Positions 7,381-16,304 of a stretch of 64,000 nucleotides of DNA are shown here, piece by piece. The stretch is from an uncultured Desulfatitalea sp. (GTDB lineage: Bacteria > Desulfobacterota > Desulfobacteria > Desulfobacterales > Desulfosarcinaceae). The DNA lies in assembly GCA_937868765.1 (NCBI GenBank), contig CALMNL010000003.1, forward strand, positions 124,001-188,000, written 5' to 3'. How positions within the stretch are numbered: position 1 is the first letter of the stretch; each line of letters starts with the position of its first letter. The notes beneath the pieces were generated by a model, which worked only from the letters and a program-made list of their open reading frames with translations, was not told the DNA's origin and did no database searches. The translations under genes and the position numbers were made by a program.

Positions 7381-10300
7381 ATGAGCGGCAACACCTCTCG
7401 GGAGATACCTTATAATTATACCTCGGCCGACGACCGGCGCATCCTCGCCATGCTGCTGGGGCAGGAGGTGCTGGCGCCCCTGGAGCGGTTGGTGTTCCGG
7501 CGAAAGACCGGGCGTTCCTGGCGCCTGCTGATGCGCTTCGTGGGGGATCTGTTCATCCACCGCCGCAACCCGTTCCTGTACCAGGAACTGGTAGAGGACG
7601 AGCAACGGCGCCGGGGGTTTCTCGATGCCGCCCGGAAAGAGCTGGCCTGGATCGCTGAAAGGGGGCAGCAGGAACCGGACCTGAGCCTGGTCCTGGAGAG
7701 GTGTCGCCAAAAGCTGGACGATCTGGCCGAGGAACTGGCCGGCGTGCTCGCCTTGCGCCAACGCATGCGCCAGAAGTTGGGCGCCGTCGTGGGCGAAGCA
7801 AATGTGCTCTTCGACCCTTTCAGCCTGTCGGCCCACGCCACCGACGCCACCGACTGGCGCCTGCACCTGCCCGTGGCGGTGGTCTACCCAGCCCAGGAGG
7901 ATCAGGTGCCACGGCTGCTCCAGGCCATCGCGGCCTTGGGACTCAAGGCCATCCCCCGTGGCGGCGGCACCGGGCTGACCGGCGGGGCCGTGCCCGTGGC
8001 ACCCGACTGCGTCATCATCAATACCGAAAAACTCAACCGCATCGGCGCCATCCGGAATGAACGCTTCGAGCAACCGGACGGCCGGTTCTTGACCCTCCCT
8101 GCCATCGGCCTGGAAGCCGGCGTGATCACCGAGGAGGCCATGCAGGCCGCCGAAGCGGCCGGGCTGGTCTTCGCCACCGATCCCACCTCGGCCTGGGCCT
8201 GCACCATCGGTGGCAACATCGCCGAAAACGCCGGCGGAAAGCGGGCCGTTTTATGGGGCACCGCTGTCGACAACCTGCTCGGCTTCCGCATGGCGGTGCC
8301 GGGCGGCAGAACCATCGAAGTGCGGCGGCTGGCTCCCAACGGCCGGCGCATCGATCCCCGCGAAACCATCCGCTTTAGCGTGACGGATAGCGATACCGGA
8401 GAGATGCTCAAGGAGGTTTCCCTCCATGGCCTGCAGCTGCGCAAGCCGGGTCTCGGCAAGGATATCACCAACAAGTGCCTCGAAGGACTGCCGGGCCTGC
8501 AGAAAGAGGGTACCGACGGCATCATCACCTCCGCGGTGTTCCTCCTGCACCAGGCTTATCCCCACCAGGCCACGGTGTGCCTGGAATTCTTCGGCGACGA
8601 CATGGAAGAGGCCGCCGAGGTCATCGAGCAGATCGTGGCGGCCTTCCCCAACGAGGGGCGCGAGGCGCTCATGGCCCTGGAACATTTCGACGAGGAGTAC
8701 GTGCGCGCCATTCAGTACAAGGCCAAAGCGCCGCGCAGCGAGAGCCCCAAGGCAGTACTGCTCATCGATATCGTAGGCCACGGCCCGGATCAGGTCGAAG
8801 CCGGCCTGGGACGGCTGCAGGCACTGCTGGAAGCCTATCCCAACACCTGCATGGCCGTGGCCCAGAGCCCCCAGGAGGCCCAGCGCTTCTGGCGCGACCG
8901 CAAGCGCTTGGGCGCCATCGCCGCCCGCACCAACGCCTTCAAGCTCAACGAGGATATCGTTCTGCCGCTCAGGGCCCTGGCCGAGTTTGCGGCCTTCGTG
9001 GACGCCCTCAACGTGGAAGAGGAGCGGGCCAACCAGCAGGAGGTGATCTGGCAGCTGCGCACCTACCTGGAAAAGGCGGTGCCCATCGAGGACCCCGAGT
9101 GGCTGACGGCCAAGCTGCCCCGGGCCCAGCAACTGCTCAAGGAGCGCCTGGACCAGATCGAACTGGCCGGCCGCGATCACCTGCGCAGTGAGACCCATCT
9201 GCGGCACATTCAGGAGGCCCTGGCCGAACTGCTGCGCGGCTACAGCAAGGTCAACGCGGAGATTCAGCGCGACATCGCCGAGATCCGCGGCCGTCGCATC
9301 GTGGTCGCCACCCACATGCACGCCGGCGACGGCAACGTGCACGTCAACATCCCGGTTTTCTCCAACGACCGCGAGATGATGCTGCGGGCCGCCGAGGTGG
9401 CCGACATCATCATGGAAAAAGCTGTGGAACTGGACGGTGTGGTGAGCGGCGAGCACGGCATCGGCTTCACCAAGATCAAGCACCTGGATGCCGACCTCCT
9501 GGCCGACTTCAAAACCTATCTGGAAACGGCCGACCCGGAGAACCTGGTCAACCCGGGCAAGCTCACCGACCGCAGCGTGGTCGAGCGGGTCTTCACCCCC
9601 TCGTTCAACCTCATCGAGCTGGAGGCCCGCATCCTGCGCTACGGCCACCTGGAGCGGCTGGCCGAGAAGATCTCCCAATGCGTGCGCTGCGGCCGCTGCA
9701 AGACCGCCTGCTGCACCTTCTTTCCGGCGGGCAATCTCTTCTATCACCCGCGCAACAAGAACATGGCCCTGTCCGCCATCATCGAAGCCCTGCTCTACGA
9801 TGCCCAGCGCTCCCGGGCCGTGGGCCTGAGGCCCTTGCGCTGGCTCAAGGAGATCGCCGACCATTGCACACTGTGCCACAAATGCCTGGCGCCGTGTCCG
9901 GTGAACATCGACACCGCCGAGGTGTCGGTTCTCGAGCGCGAAGTGCTCATCGCCCGGGGTGTGCGTCAGACCGCCTGGCCCACGCGCATCGTGCTGGGCT
10001 ATCTGGGTGCCCGCGCCCAAACGGCCAACGCCCTGATGCGTCGCGGCATCCTGCAATGGGGGGGCGGCCTGCAGCGCCTCGGCGCCCGGCTGATCGGCAA
10101 TGGATGGCGGCATTCCAAGCAGCTGGCCGCCTTGTACGCGCCGGCGCCGCCGATCTCGGCGCGTCCGGTCACGGCGCACTATCCGCGGCCCCACGATGTG
10201 AACCAGGCCCTGCTGGTGACGCCGGAGAAGCCCCCGGCGGGCACCGTCTTCTACTTCCCGGGGTGCGGGTCGGAAAGACTGCACGGCGATATCGCTCTGG

Positions 10301-10980
10301 CCGCCGTCTTTTTGCTGTTGCAAGCCGGCATGCGCGTGGTGCTGCCGCCCAAGCATCTGTGCTGCGGATACCCGGCCCACGCCAACGCCAAGCGGGACCT
10401 CACCCACAGCCAGGAGCTGCGCAACACCATCATTTTCAACCAGATCCAATCCATGTTGGGCGATCTTTCCTTCGACGCATGCCTCGTCAGCTGCGGCACC
10501 TGCCGCGAAGCCCTGCAGCACATCAACGTCACCGGCATCTTCGACGCGCCGATCTTCGATGTGGCAGCCTTCGTCCTGGAGCGAGGATTGGAAGTATCTC
10601 TGGCGGGAAAATGCTTCTACCATCCGCCTTGCCACGATTCCCTGGAGGGCAGGGGCCCAGCATTGCTGGGTGGTATTGCACCCCAGGGGGTTGAGACGAT
10701 CCCCCACTGCTGCTCCGAGGCCGGCACCCTGGCCCTGAGCCGTCCGGACATCGCCGCCGCCATGCTGGCGCGCAAGCGTTCCGCCTTGTTGCCCCGGCTG
10801 GCCGAAAACCCCCGGCACCTGCTGTTGACCAACTGCCCGGCCTGCCTCAACGGCCTGGGCAGACAGGCGCTCACGCCGCCCCGGCACCTGGTCGTGGCCC
10901 TGGCCGAGGCTTGCGGCGGCGAAGGTTGGCGCCGTGCGGCGGCAGGGCAATTGGCCGCTTCGGAAACGATCGGATTTTAG
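7381..10980 (+). CDS. Giant FAD-linked oxidase / Fe-S oxidoreductase (DUF3683-GlcD-GlpC type)
   Basis: 1199 residues. The order is: N-terminal DUF3683-like region (IPYNYTSADDR, residues 10-20); FAD-binding PCMH domain near 150-300 (PRGGGTGLTGGAVPV, TIGGNIAENAGG); FAD-oxidase C domain with THMHAGDGNVHVNIP and SGEHGIGFTK; a two-cluster ferredoxin region with CVRCGRCKTAC (about 766) and CTLCHKCLAPCPV (about 829); and two cysteine-rich CCG modules (PGCGSERLHG about 961 to CCGYP about 994, then CHDS about 1083 to NCPACL about 1151), as in GlpC, LutA and HdrD. It is expected to oxidise a 2-hydroxy acid such as lactate or glycolate and pass electrons through Fe-S clusters to a quinone or other carrier; the substrate cannot be read from sequence. 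AAGGA sits 5 bases before the ATG. It appears monocistronic. Confidence 0.88.
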   Translation: MSGNTSREIPYNYTSADDRRILAMLLGQEVLAPLERLVFRRKTGRSWRLLMRFVGDLFIHRRNPFLYQELVEDEQRRRGFLDAARKELAWIAERGQQEPDLSLVLERCRQKLDDLAEELAGVLALRQRMRQKLGAVVGEANVLFDPFSLSAHATDATDWRLHLPVAVVYPAQEDQVPRLLQAIAALGLKAIPRGGGTGLTGGAVPVAPDCVIINTEKLNRIGAIRNERFEQPDGRFLTLPAIGLEAGVITEEAMQAAEAAGLVFATDPTSAWACTIGGNIAENAGGKRAVLWGTAVDNLLGFRMAVPGGRTIEVRRLAPNGRRIDPRETIRFSVTDSDTGEMLKEVSLHGLQLRKPGLGKDITNKCLEGLPGLQKEGTDGIITSAVFLLHQAYPHQATVCLEFFGDDMEEAAEVIEQIVAAFPNEGREALMALEHFDEEYVRAIQYKAKAPRSESPKAVLLIDIVGHGPDQVEAGLGRLQALLEAYPNTCMAVAQSPQEAQRFWRDRKRLGAIAARTNAFKLNEDIVLPLRALAEFAAFVDALNVEEERANQQEVIWQLRTYLEKAVPIEDPEWLTAKLPRAQQLLKERLDQIELAGRDHLRSETHLRHIQEALAELLRGYSKVNAEIQRDIAEIRGRRIVVATHMHAGDGNVHVNIPVFSNDREMMLRAAEVADIIMEKAVELDGVVSGEHGIGFTKIKHLDADLLADFKTYLETADPENLVNPGKLTDRSVVERVFTPSFNLIELEARILRYGHLERLAEKISQCVRCGRCKTACCTFFPAGNLFYHPRNKNMALSAIIEALLYDAQRSRAVGLRPLRWLKEIADHCTLCHKCLAPCPVNIDTAEVSVLEREVLIARGVRQTAWPTRIVLGYLGARAQTANALMRRGILQWGGGLQRLGARLIGNGWRHSKQLAALYAPAPPISARPVTAHYPRPHDVNQALLVTPEKPPAGTVFYFPGCGSERLHGDIALAAVFLLLQAGMRVVLPPKHLCCGYPAHANAKRDLTHSQELRNTIIFNQIQSMLGDLSFDACLVSCGTCREALQHINVTGIFDAPIFDVAAFVLERGLEVSLAGKCFYHPPCHDSLEGRGPALLGGIAPQGVETIPHCCSEAGTLALSRPDIAAAMLARKRSALLPRLAENPRHLLLTNCPACLNGLGRQALTPPRHLVVALAEACGGEGWRRAAAGQLAASETIGF

Positions 10981-11022
10981 AAAATCAATTCCGCAGACTT
11001 CGCAACCTTTTCCACCGCCTGC

Positions 11023-11061
11023 AAAAAAAGGAGCGGACTTGCAGGTTCGCAAGACCGCTCC
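11023..11061 (-). terminator. Strong rho-independent terminator for the acyl-CoA dehydrogenase gene
   Basis: On the minus strand GGAGCGG-T-CTTGC, a 6-base loop and GCAAG-T-CCGCTCC form a near-perfect 13-bp stem (plus 11030-11061) followed by seven T (plus 11023-11029). It may also end the convergent plus-strand gene, although no T-run follows in that direction. Confidence 0.88.
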
Positions 11062-11087
11062 GGCATGGATGCGCGCCGCTGTTTGGG

Positions 11088-12782
11088 TCAGGGATTCATC
11101 TCATAGGCGCCGTTTAAGGGATAGACATAAGCTTCCCAGATGTGGTTGAAGCGCTCGGGATTGACCGTCGCCTTGCGGATCATCTTCTGGCAAAGCGCCA
11201 TCTGCCGCTCGGTGCTGCTGGTCTTGGAATAGAGCTGCAGGGCGAATTTGGAGAAATCGCGAATCATGAAATCGAAGATTTGATCCAGCAGGCGATCGTC
11301 GATCTTCTGGATCTTCGCATTCTCGATGACCAGCTGTCCGTAGACCACCAGGGTGAAGAGCTCGCCCAGAATCAGGAGAAAATCGATATCCTTCTGCTGT
11401 TCTTTGCTGGGCGGGGCCGTCATCAACAGCTCCTTGAGTACTTCGATCTGGGCCTTGAAGATGGCGAGGTTGGGCAGCTCGATGCTGTTGTAGGCGATAT
11501 TGAAGTCGTGGAACTGGATCTTGCCCAGGCCCTTGGTGGGCCCCTGGGTGAACAGGAATTGGTCGTCGGCCGGATCGCTGCGCTTGCCGATTTCCGGGTA
11601 GGGGGCCGGGTTGAAGAAGTAGTTGGCCATGAATTTGATGATCAGGGCCATGTTGACATGCACCGTGCCCTCCAGCTTCGGCAGCGAGCGGATGTCGTGG
11701 GCGGCCATTTCGAAATAAGTGTCTTTTTCGAACCCCCGCGCCGCGATCACATCCCAGAGCAGGTTGATCACTTCTTCGCCCTGGGTGGTCACCTTCATCT
11801 TGGTGATGGGGTTGTAGAGCAGGTAGCGCCGGTCGGCGGCCGAAGCGGAACGAAGGTAGTCGGCATTCCGGAGGGCGAAGAGCTTCATGGCCGTCAAGCG
11901 CGTGTAGGCATCGACGAAGAGCTGCCGGATGTGGGGGAAATCGGTGACCCATTTCCCGTACAGGTTGCGGTTGGCGGCATGGGTGATGGCTTCATAGAAG
12001 CTATGGGTCGCAATTCCGATGGAGGCCCATCCCAGGTTGTACTTGCCCACGTTGATCGTGTTGAGGGCCGAATCCCAGGCCTCTTCGCCGGTGGAGAGGA
12101 TCTGCGCGTCGGTGATGGGGTAGCTGTGCAGCGCGTATTCGGAGACGTACATCTGGGAGCTGACCACATTCTGGACGCATTCATAATTGGGGTGCCGGGT
12201 CTCGACCACGAAGAAGACGTATTCGTCGGTCTCCGAATTCTTGGCAAAAGTGGAAAGCAGGGCGGCCTCGTTACCGTTGCCGATGTAGTATTTGCCGCCG
12301 TCGGCCACATATTTCCCATCGCCGAGCGGAGTGAGTGCCATTTCGCTCGAATAGAGATCCGCGCCGTGGGTCTTTTCCGAGAGGCCGAACCCGAAAATGC
12401 CGCCCTGGTCGAGCAGGCGGGCCGTCTGGCGCTTGACCTCCTCGTTGTTACCCATCCAGATGGGGCCCAGGCCCAGGATGGTCACCTGCCAGGCGTACCA
12501 ATAGGGGATCCCATAGAAACCCAGGATTTCATTGAAGTCGCAGTTGCGATAGGTGTCCCAGCGGCAATTCTCATCGCCATAATGTGATGGGGTCAGCAGA
12601 TGGGCGAATATCTTCTCCTTTTTCAGGAAGTCCAGGAAATCCCGGTACCAAATGCGTTTTTCATAGTCTTCTTTGAGGCTGACCTTGCCCTTGGTCTCGA
12701 AGAACTCGATGGTTTTGAGCATGATCTGCCTGGAGCGTTCATCCAGGTGCCCATAAGTGTTTTTTTTCGGATTCAATAACAT
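11088..12782 (-). CDS. Acyl-CoA dehydrogenase family flavoprotein
   Basis: 564 residues, longer than the usual ~380-residue acyl-CoA dehydrogenase, as in the extended subfamily common in anaerobic fatty- or aromatic-acid degraders. Seen: an all-helical N-terminal domain; the mid beta-domain with FGFGLSEKTHGADLYSS (FAD/substrate loop normally LTEPxxGSD) and KYYIGNGNEA; the helical C-terminal domain with LPKLEGTVHVNMAL, where the Glu of EGT is in the position of the catalytic base of several family members. A C-terminal helical extension of about 150 residues follows. GGAGG lies 8 bases before the ATG. It should introduce an alpha,beta double bond into an acyl-CoA, passing electrons to an ETF; the chain specificity is unknown. 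The only regulator nearby is the PAS-LuxR gene upstream on the same strand. Confidence 0.82.
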   Translation of the reverse strand: MLLNPKKNTYGHLDERSRQIMLKTIEFFETKGKVSLKEDYEKRIWYRDFLDFLKKEKIFAHLLTPSHYGDENCRWDTYRNCDFNEILGFYGIPYWYAWQVTILGLGPIWMGNNEEVKRQTARLLDQGGIFGFGLSEKTHGADLYSSEMALTPLGDGKYVADGGKYYIGNGNEAALLSTFAKNSETDEYVFFVVETRHPNYECVQNVVSSQMYVSEYALHSYPITDAQILSTGEEAWDSALNTINVGKYNLGWASIGIATHSFYEAITHAANRNLYGKWVTDFPHIRQLFVDAYTRLTAMKLFALRNADYLRSASAADRRYLLYNPITKMKVTTQGEEVINLLWDVIAARGFEKDTYFEMAAHDIRSLPKLEGTVHVNMALIIKFMANYFFNPAPYPEIGKRSDPADDQFLFTQGPTKGLGKIQFHDFNIAYNSIELPNLAIFKAQIEVLKELLMTAPPSKEQQKDIDFLLILGELFTLVVYGQLVIENAKIQKIDDRLLDQIFDFMIRDFSKFALQLYSKTSSTERQMALCQKMIRKATVNPERFNHIWEAYVYPLNGAYEMNP

Positions 12783-12849
12783 GTGTGCCCCCTCCTGTTT
12801 TCCGTGGTGAAATCTGTTCCTGGACCGGTGACCGCGCGCGCCACGGCCC

Positions 12850-13785
12850 CTATTGAATCGACTGCAAATGGGTCCTCAGGTTGACCTTCCGCTTTCTGAT
12901 ATTGATCTTGCGGCGGATATTACGGCGATGGGTTTCGACCGTTTTGGCCGAAAGCGTGAGCAGCAGCGCAATTTCCTTGGTCGACTTGCCCTGTTTGACC
13001 AGGTTGGCGATCTGGATCTCCATGGGTGTCAGATTGAAATACCGATACGAAAGCGCATGAGCGAATGGTGAGATGATATCGTTCAGGTTGCTCTCCATTA
13101 CGCCGGCATAGGCTTTCTGACGCTGGTCCAGGCCGCTCATCCTGAGTTTGTCCAGGACCGGTATCACCAGTTCCTGGACGCTGAAAAGCAGATTCTGCTC
13201 GAGCTCCGCTTTGTTTTCGTCTTTCTTCTTCAAGAGTATATTCAGCGCGATATTGGCTTCCTCCAGTTTGATACGCTTGGCTTCGAGCGCTTCGTTGATG
13301 CGGGCCAGTTCCGCCGTGCGCTGCGCCACGCGCTGCTCCAGCTCGTCACGCGCCTGCCGCAGTTCCGCCTCGGCTTTTTTCCGATCGGTAATATCCCGTA
13401 CGATGCTCCGGAATCCGATGGGTTTGCCATCGTCTCCCTGGATCAATGAGGCGGAGACTTCGATCTGGCGCCGGGTGGCGTCTTTGCAGATGATCTCGTA
13501 GTCGAATTTTCGGGACGGCCTGCCGGTCTTGTAAATGTCGCGAAAGGATCGAAACACCTCTTTCGCGGTTTCTGCGTCCATGATCTTCCGGCTTTCCATT
13601 CCCAGGAGCTCAGCGGCCGGATATCCCATGATGCCGGTGAAATAGTGGTTGAAGAAGGTGAACTTGCCGGATAGATCGGTCTCGCAATAGCCGTCCTGGA
13701 TGCTTTCCAGAATGGTCCGGTAATCCTCCGCCGGTTTGAGCTCCGGCCACCTATCCGCCTTGCCTGGGGACTTTGTTTCAGCCAT
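12850..13785 (-). CDS. PAS domain - coiled coil - LuxR-type DNA-binding regulator
   Basis: 311 residues. A PAS domain covers about 25-140 (TILESIQDGYCETDLSGKF, then GFRSIVRDITDRKKAEAEL, the usual PAC ending). Residues 140-200 form a long charged coiled coil (RDELEQRVAQRTAELARI). The C-terminal 65 residues carry a LuxR/FixJ helix-turn-helix (LTPMEIQIANLVKQGKSTKEI followed after a short gap by SAKTVETHRRNIRRK). No histidine kinase or receiver part is present, so it is a one-component sensor-regulator, with ligand or redox cofactor unknown. It ends 67 bases before the acyl-CoA dehydrogenase ATG on the same strand and may regulate it. The start lacks a strong ribosome binding site and could be misplaced by a few codons. 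Confidence 0.83.
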   Translation of the reverse strand: MAETKSPGKADRWPELKPAEDYRTILESIQDGYCETDLSGKFTFFNHYFTGIMGYPAAELLGMESRKIMDAETAKEVFRSFRDIYKTGRPSRKFDYEIICKDATRRQIEVSASLIQGDDGKPIGFRSIVRDITDRKKAEAELRQARDELEQRVAQRTAELARINEALEAKRIKLEEANIALNILLKKKDENKAELEQNLLFSVQELVIPVLDKLRMSGLDQRQKAYAGVMESNLNDIISPFAHALSYRYFNLTPMEIQIANLVKQGKSTKEIALLLTLSAKTVETHRRNIRRKINIRKRKVNLRTHLQSIQ

Positions 13786-14113
13786 TGAGCGTTTGTCCGT
13801 TCCGACCCGCTGCGCGAAACTTCTGCCATGCTGGACCCGAGGCGGCTCCGGAGAGGGTTGCTTTGAGGTTAGTAATGCATCGGCCGCAACGATAGCAACA
13901 CTGAAAAAATGAGTACAAAATGAGTATTAAATATACTCAATAGTGCCGAGGCGCAATCGGTTTCCAATGGTTTTAGCGCGCAGCAGTGGCCTTGGTGTGA
14001 TTGCGGCCAAATCCAGCGCGCGGCAGCGACCGGCCGTCCTGCGCCACCGGATCTTGCGAGGTTCTTCTTTGGACCGGATTAATATCGAACGCGTCTCTTC
14101 GATAGCCGGCATC
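13786..14113. other. Intergenic region upstream of the PAS-LuxR gene
   Basis: Contains the TGAGTAT palindrome described separately and otherwise no supported gene. A 61-codon minus frame (13927-14112) overlaps this palindrome and has no ribosome binding site or recognisable motif, so it is not called. Confidence 0.4.
13910..13939. promoter_or_regulatory. Palindrome plus half-site, candidate operator of the PAS-LuxR gene
   Basis: TGAGTAT (13921-13927), a 5-base spacer and ATACTCA (13933-13939) form a perfect interrupted palindrome. Another TGAGTA at 13910-13915 lies 11 bases upstream of the first arm, one helical turn. It is about 125-155 bases before the PAS-LuxR start on the minus strand. 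Confidence 0.45.
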
Positions 14114-14635
14114 TCAAAGCGAGCCGTCCAATTGATCAGCCACGGGCCGCTTGCAGGCCCGGCAGCGCTGGGCGCCCCTGAAAAGAGGATAGCCGCAGGT
14201 GGGACAGTGGTACCGTTCGCACTCGGCCCGGGCCCAGGCCACGCTGCCTTCTGCGTCCCCGAGTTCAGCGACCTTGGCCCGCCAGAGGGGAATGGCCCTC
14301 TGCATCACCCGGCGCCCGGTGGCCAGGCCGAAATCCCTTATCATGGCGCAGGGCCAGTCGGCGCACTGGTGGCAGGCGTAGAGCGCTTTCGACCGCACAC
14401 ACTCCCTGATCTTGCAGGATTTGCAGAAGCCGTAGAGCTTTTGCGGCGGATCAGTCTGCATGCATCCAAGGCACTCGGTCTCCTCGGGCCTGGTGCCGTA
14501 CAGATTGCCCATGACGGATTTGAATTTCTCGTTCCGGTCCCGGGTGGCGATATAGACGCCGCAGGCACCGCAGTAGAGGCCGCAGGGCGCCATCAGGTCC
14601 CGGTTGCTGAACTCTTCTTCGCGCCATCCTTCCAT
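14114..14635 (-). CDS. DUF3795-type cysteine-rich protein
   Basis: 173 residues, cytoplasmic. The N-terminus has the family signature MAPCGLYCGACGVYIATRD, followed by further Cys pairs (CLGCMQ, FCKSCKIRECV, CHQCADWPC). A C-terminal zinc-ribbon-like pair YHCPTCGYPL and QRCRACKR is added after the DUF3795 core. The cysteines suggest metal binding (zinc or Fe-S). DUF3795 proteins are frequent in anaerobes and have no settled function. It is isolated: 328 bases from the PAS-LuxR gene and 130 from the next gene. Confidence 0.8.
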   Translation of the reverse strand: MEGWREEEFSNRDLMAPCGLYCGACGVYIATRDRNEKFKSVMGNLYGTRPEETECLGCMQTDPPQKLYGFCKSCKIRECVRSKALYACHQCADWPCAMIRDFGLATGRRVMQRAIPLWRAKVAELGDAEGSVAWARAECERYHCPTCGYPLFRGAQRCRACKRPVADQLDGSL

Positions 14636-14765
14636 GACAAGTCTCCCCGGTAAGCTGCATTGACTTCAGGTCGGCTGTATCGGCATGATCTTGCCGCCAA
14701 GTATGGCAAGATGGCGATGCGCTGTCAATCGACCGGCGCAGTCCTTACGTCGTCATCCCAGCCAA

Positions 14766-15773
14766 TCAGACGGAATGATCTTCGGGCACCGGTTCGGTCG
14801 GCGCGCAGGTGTCGGCCGGTACCTGTGTCGACGTCCGCAAGGGCGGCAGGTGGCGTTCGATATCCGCGCGCATCGGCTCATATGATTGCGGCAGCTTCAA
14901 GCTCGCGCCCAAAACGGCTTCATCCTCGTCGACGCTGAATCCCGGCCCATCCGTGGCGATTTCCAGCAGCAGGCGCTGGGGCGCATGGAAATAGATCGAG
15001 CGAAAATATTTGCGATCGCGGACCTCGGTCACTGAAATGTTTGCGGCGCGCAAGCGGGATTGCCATTCCAGTTGGGCCGCATCGCTTGCTGCGCGAAAAG
15101 CGATATGGTGCACCGTGCCGCCGCCCTGTTGCCCCAGGGGAGCCTGGGGATCGATCACCACATCCCAGAAATGGCCGGCGGCCCTGGTATCACCCGAGGC
15201 AAACCGATAGCGGTTGCCGGCCTGTTTGAACAGGGTCATCCCCAAAAGGGACGAAAACAGCGCCCTGTTTTCCGGCCAATGATGCAGGGTGGCGGTTGCC
15301 GAATGAAATCCGGAGATGGCGTTTTCGGCTGGGACGGGCCCCGCGCGCCAGTGGGGGGTAACCGGTGGTTCGGATTGCCCGATCAGCTCCAGAGGCAGGC
15401 CATGGGGGTCGGCAAAATGCAAGACCGGATCGCCGAAGCGCTCGCCGGTTTTTACATCGCAGGTCATGCGCTCCAGTCGCCGTCGCCAGAAATCGAAAGC
15501 CCGCAGGGGGGCGGCGAAGGCGATGGCCGTGACCATGCCGGCGCCGGGTACGCCCTGGGGCAGGTTTTCCCAGGGGAAAAAAGTCAGAATGGTGCCCGGC
15601 GTCCCCCGGTTATCCCCGTAATACAAATGATAGGTGTAAGGGTCGTCGAAATTGACGGTCTGTTTGACCAGCCGCAGCCCCAGCACATTTTCGTAAAAGG
15701 CCAGGTTTTCCGCGGCCGATGGGGTGATGGCGGTAATATGGTGAATTGCAGATATGGTGATCTTTGGGCTCAT
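14766..15773 (-). CDS. VOC-superfamily ring-cleaving dioxygenase-like protein (MhqO/MhqE type)
   Basis: 335 residues made of two glyoxalase-like (vicinal oxygen chelate) modules. The first begins ISAIHHITAITPSAAENLAFY and ends LEL; the second begins FHSATATLHHWPENRALF, and later has GGGTVHHIAFRA and LLLEIATDGPGF. The metal-ligand pattern His (IHHIT), His (VHHIAF) and Glu (LLEIATD) is kept, consistent with an Fe(II)- or Mn(II)-dependent extradiol dioxygenase-like enzyme such as the hydroquinone/catechol-2,3-type MhqO family. An oxygen-dependent ring cleavage is unexpected in a strict anaerobe, so a detoxification or other VOC chemistry role is possible. Followed on the same strand by nothing obviously linked. 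Confidence 0.8.
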   Translation of the reverse strand: MSPKITISAIHHITAITPSAAENLAFYENVLGLRLVKQTVNFDDPYTYHLYYGDNRGTPGTILTFFPWENLPQGVPGAGMVTAIAFAAPLRAFDFWRRRLERMTCDVKTGERFGDPVLHFADPHGLPLELIGQSEPPVTPHWRAGPVPAENAISGFHSATATLHHWPENRALFSSLLGMTLFKQAGNRYRFASGDTRAAGHFWDVVIDPQAPLGQQGGGTVHHIAFRAASDAAQLEWQSRLRAANISVTEVRDRKYFRSIYFHAPQRLLLEIATDGPGFSVDEDEAVLGASLKLPQSYEPMRADIERHLPPLRTSTQVPADTCAPTEPVPEDHSV

Positions 15774-15844
15774 GGCGTACCTCGTCTCTCATTTTTCGAA
15801 CGACAACAAGGTAACGCCATTCGCGCCCGGCGCAAGCGCTCCGT

Positions 15845-16213
15845 TCAGCCTCCGGCCAGTTTCACCGTATATCCTTTTTTTACAAGGGCTTCCTGGATTC
15901 GCCGGCGGTGGTCTCCCTGGATGACGATGGCGCCGCCCTGGACCGTGCCGCCGCTGCCGCAGTTTTGTTTCAGCAGCCGGGCCAACTCTTCCAGTGCGCT
16001 CTGCGCTAACGTCAGCCCTTGGATGACGGTGACGGTTTTGCCTTTGCGCCCCTGGGTTTCGCGCCGGATGCGCACGATCCCGTCGGCCGGAAACGCGCGG
16101 GGCGGGGTCCCTCTGGGCGGCCGCATGCGGCAACTGCACTGTGCCGTCGGACGAGCGCAATCTGGGCAGATGCGGCCCGATTCCGTGGAATAGACGAGGC
16201 GATGATCAGGCAT
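15845..16213 (-). CDS. yciH: SUI1/eIF1-like translation factor YciH
   Basis: 122 residues, typical for bacterial YciH/SUI1 proteins, which share the eIF1 fold and bind near the ribosomal P site, affecting start-codon fidelity. Seen: an N-terminal CPDC/CSC cysteine cluster (ICPDCARPTAQCSC), then the SUI1 core VRIRRETQGRKGKTVTVIQG, LLKQNCGSGGTVQGGAIVIQG and the C-terminal DHRRRIQEALVKKGYTVKLAGG. The N-terminal cysteines resemble the zinc site of longer homologues. It is divergent from the zinc-ribbon membrane protein at 16305. Confidence 0.9.
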   Translation of the reverse strand: MPDHRLVYSTESGRICPDCARPTAQCSCRMRPPRGTPPRAFPADGIVRIRRETQGRKGKTVTVIQGLTLAQSALEELARLLKQNCGSGGTVQGGAIVIQGDHRRRIQEALVKKGYTVKLAGG

Positions 16214-16304
16214 GGACAGGCTATACCATCAGGCGCGTCGGGATTCAAACGGTGCATTTCGGGACTGCTCAAGCATCGTCGCCGGAAGGGCGATAAAGGC
16301 TATC

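Noticed and set aside
8251-11052. 933-codon minus frame opposite the giant oxidoreductase
   Set aside because: A shadow of the GC-rich plus gene; composition is Gly/Ala/Arg/His-rich without domain motifs, while the plus frame has complete FAD and Fe-S motifs.
11142-12587. 481-codon plus frame opposite the acyl-CoA dehydrogenase
   Set aside because: The minus strand has the strong ribosome binding site, family motifs and terminator; the plus frame is a shadow.
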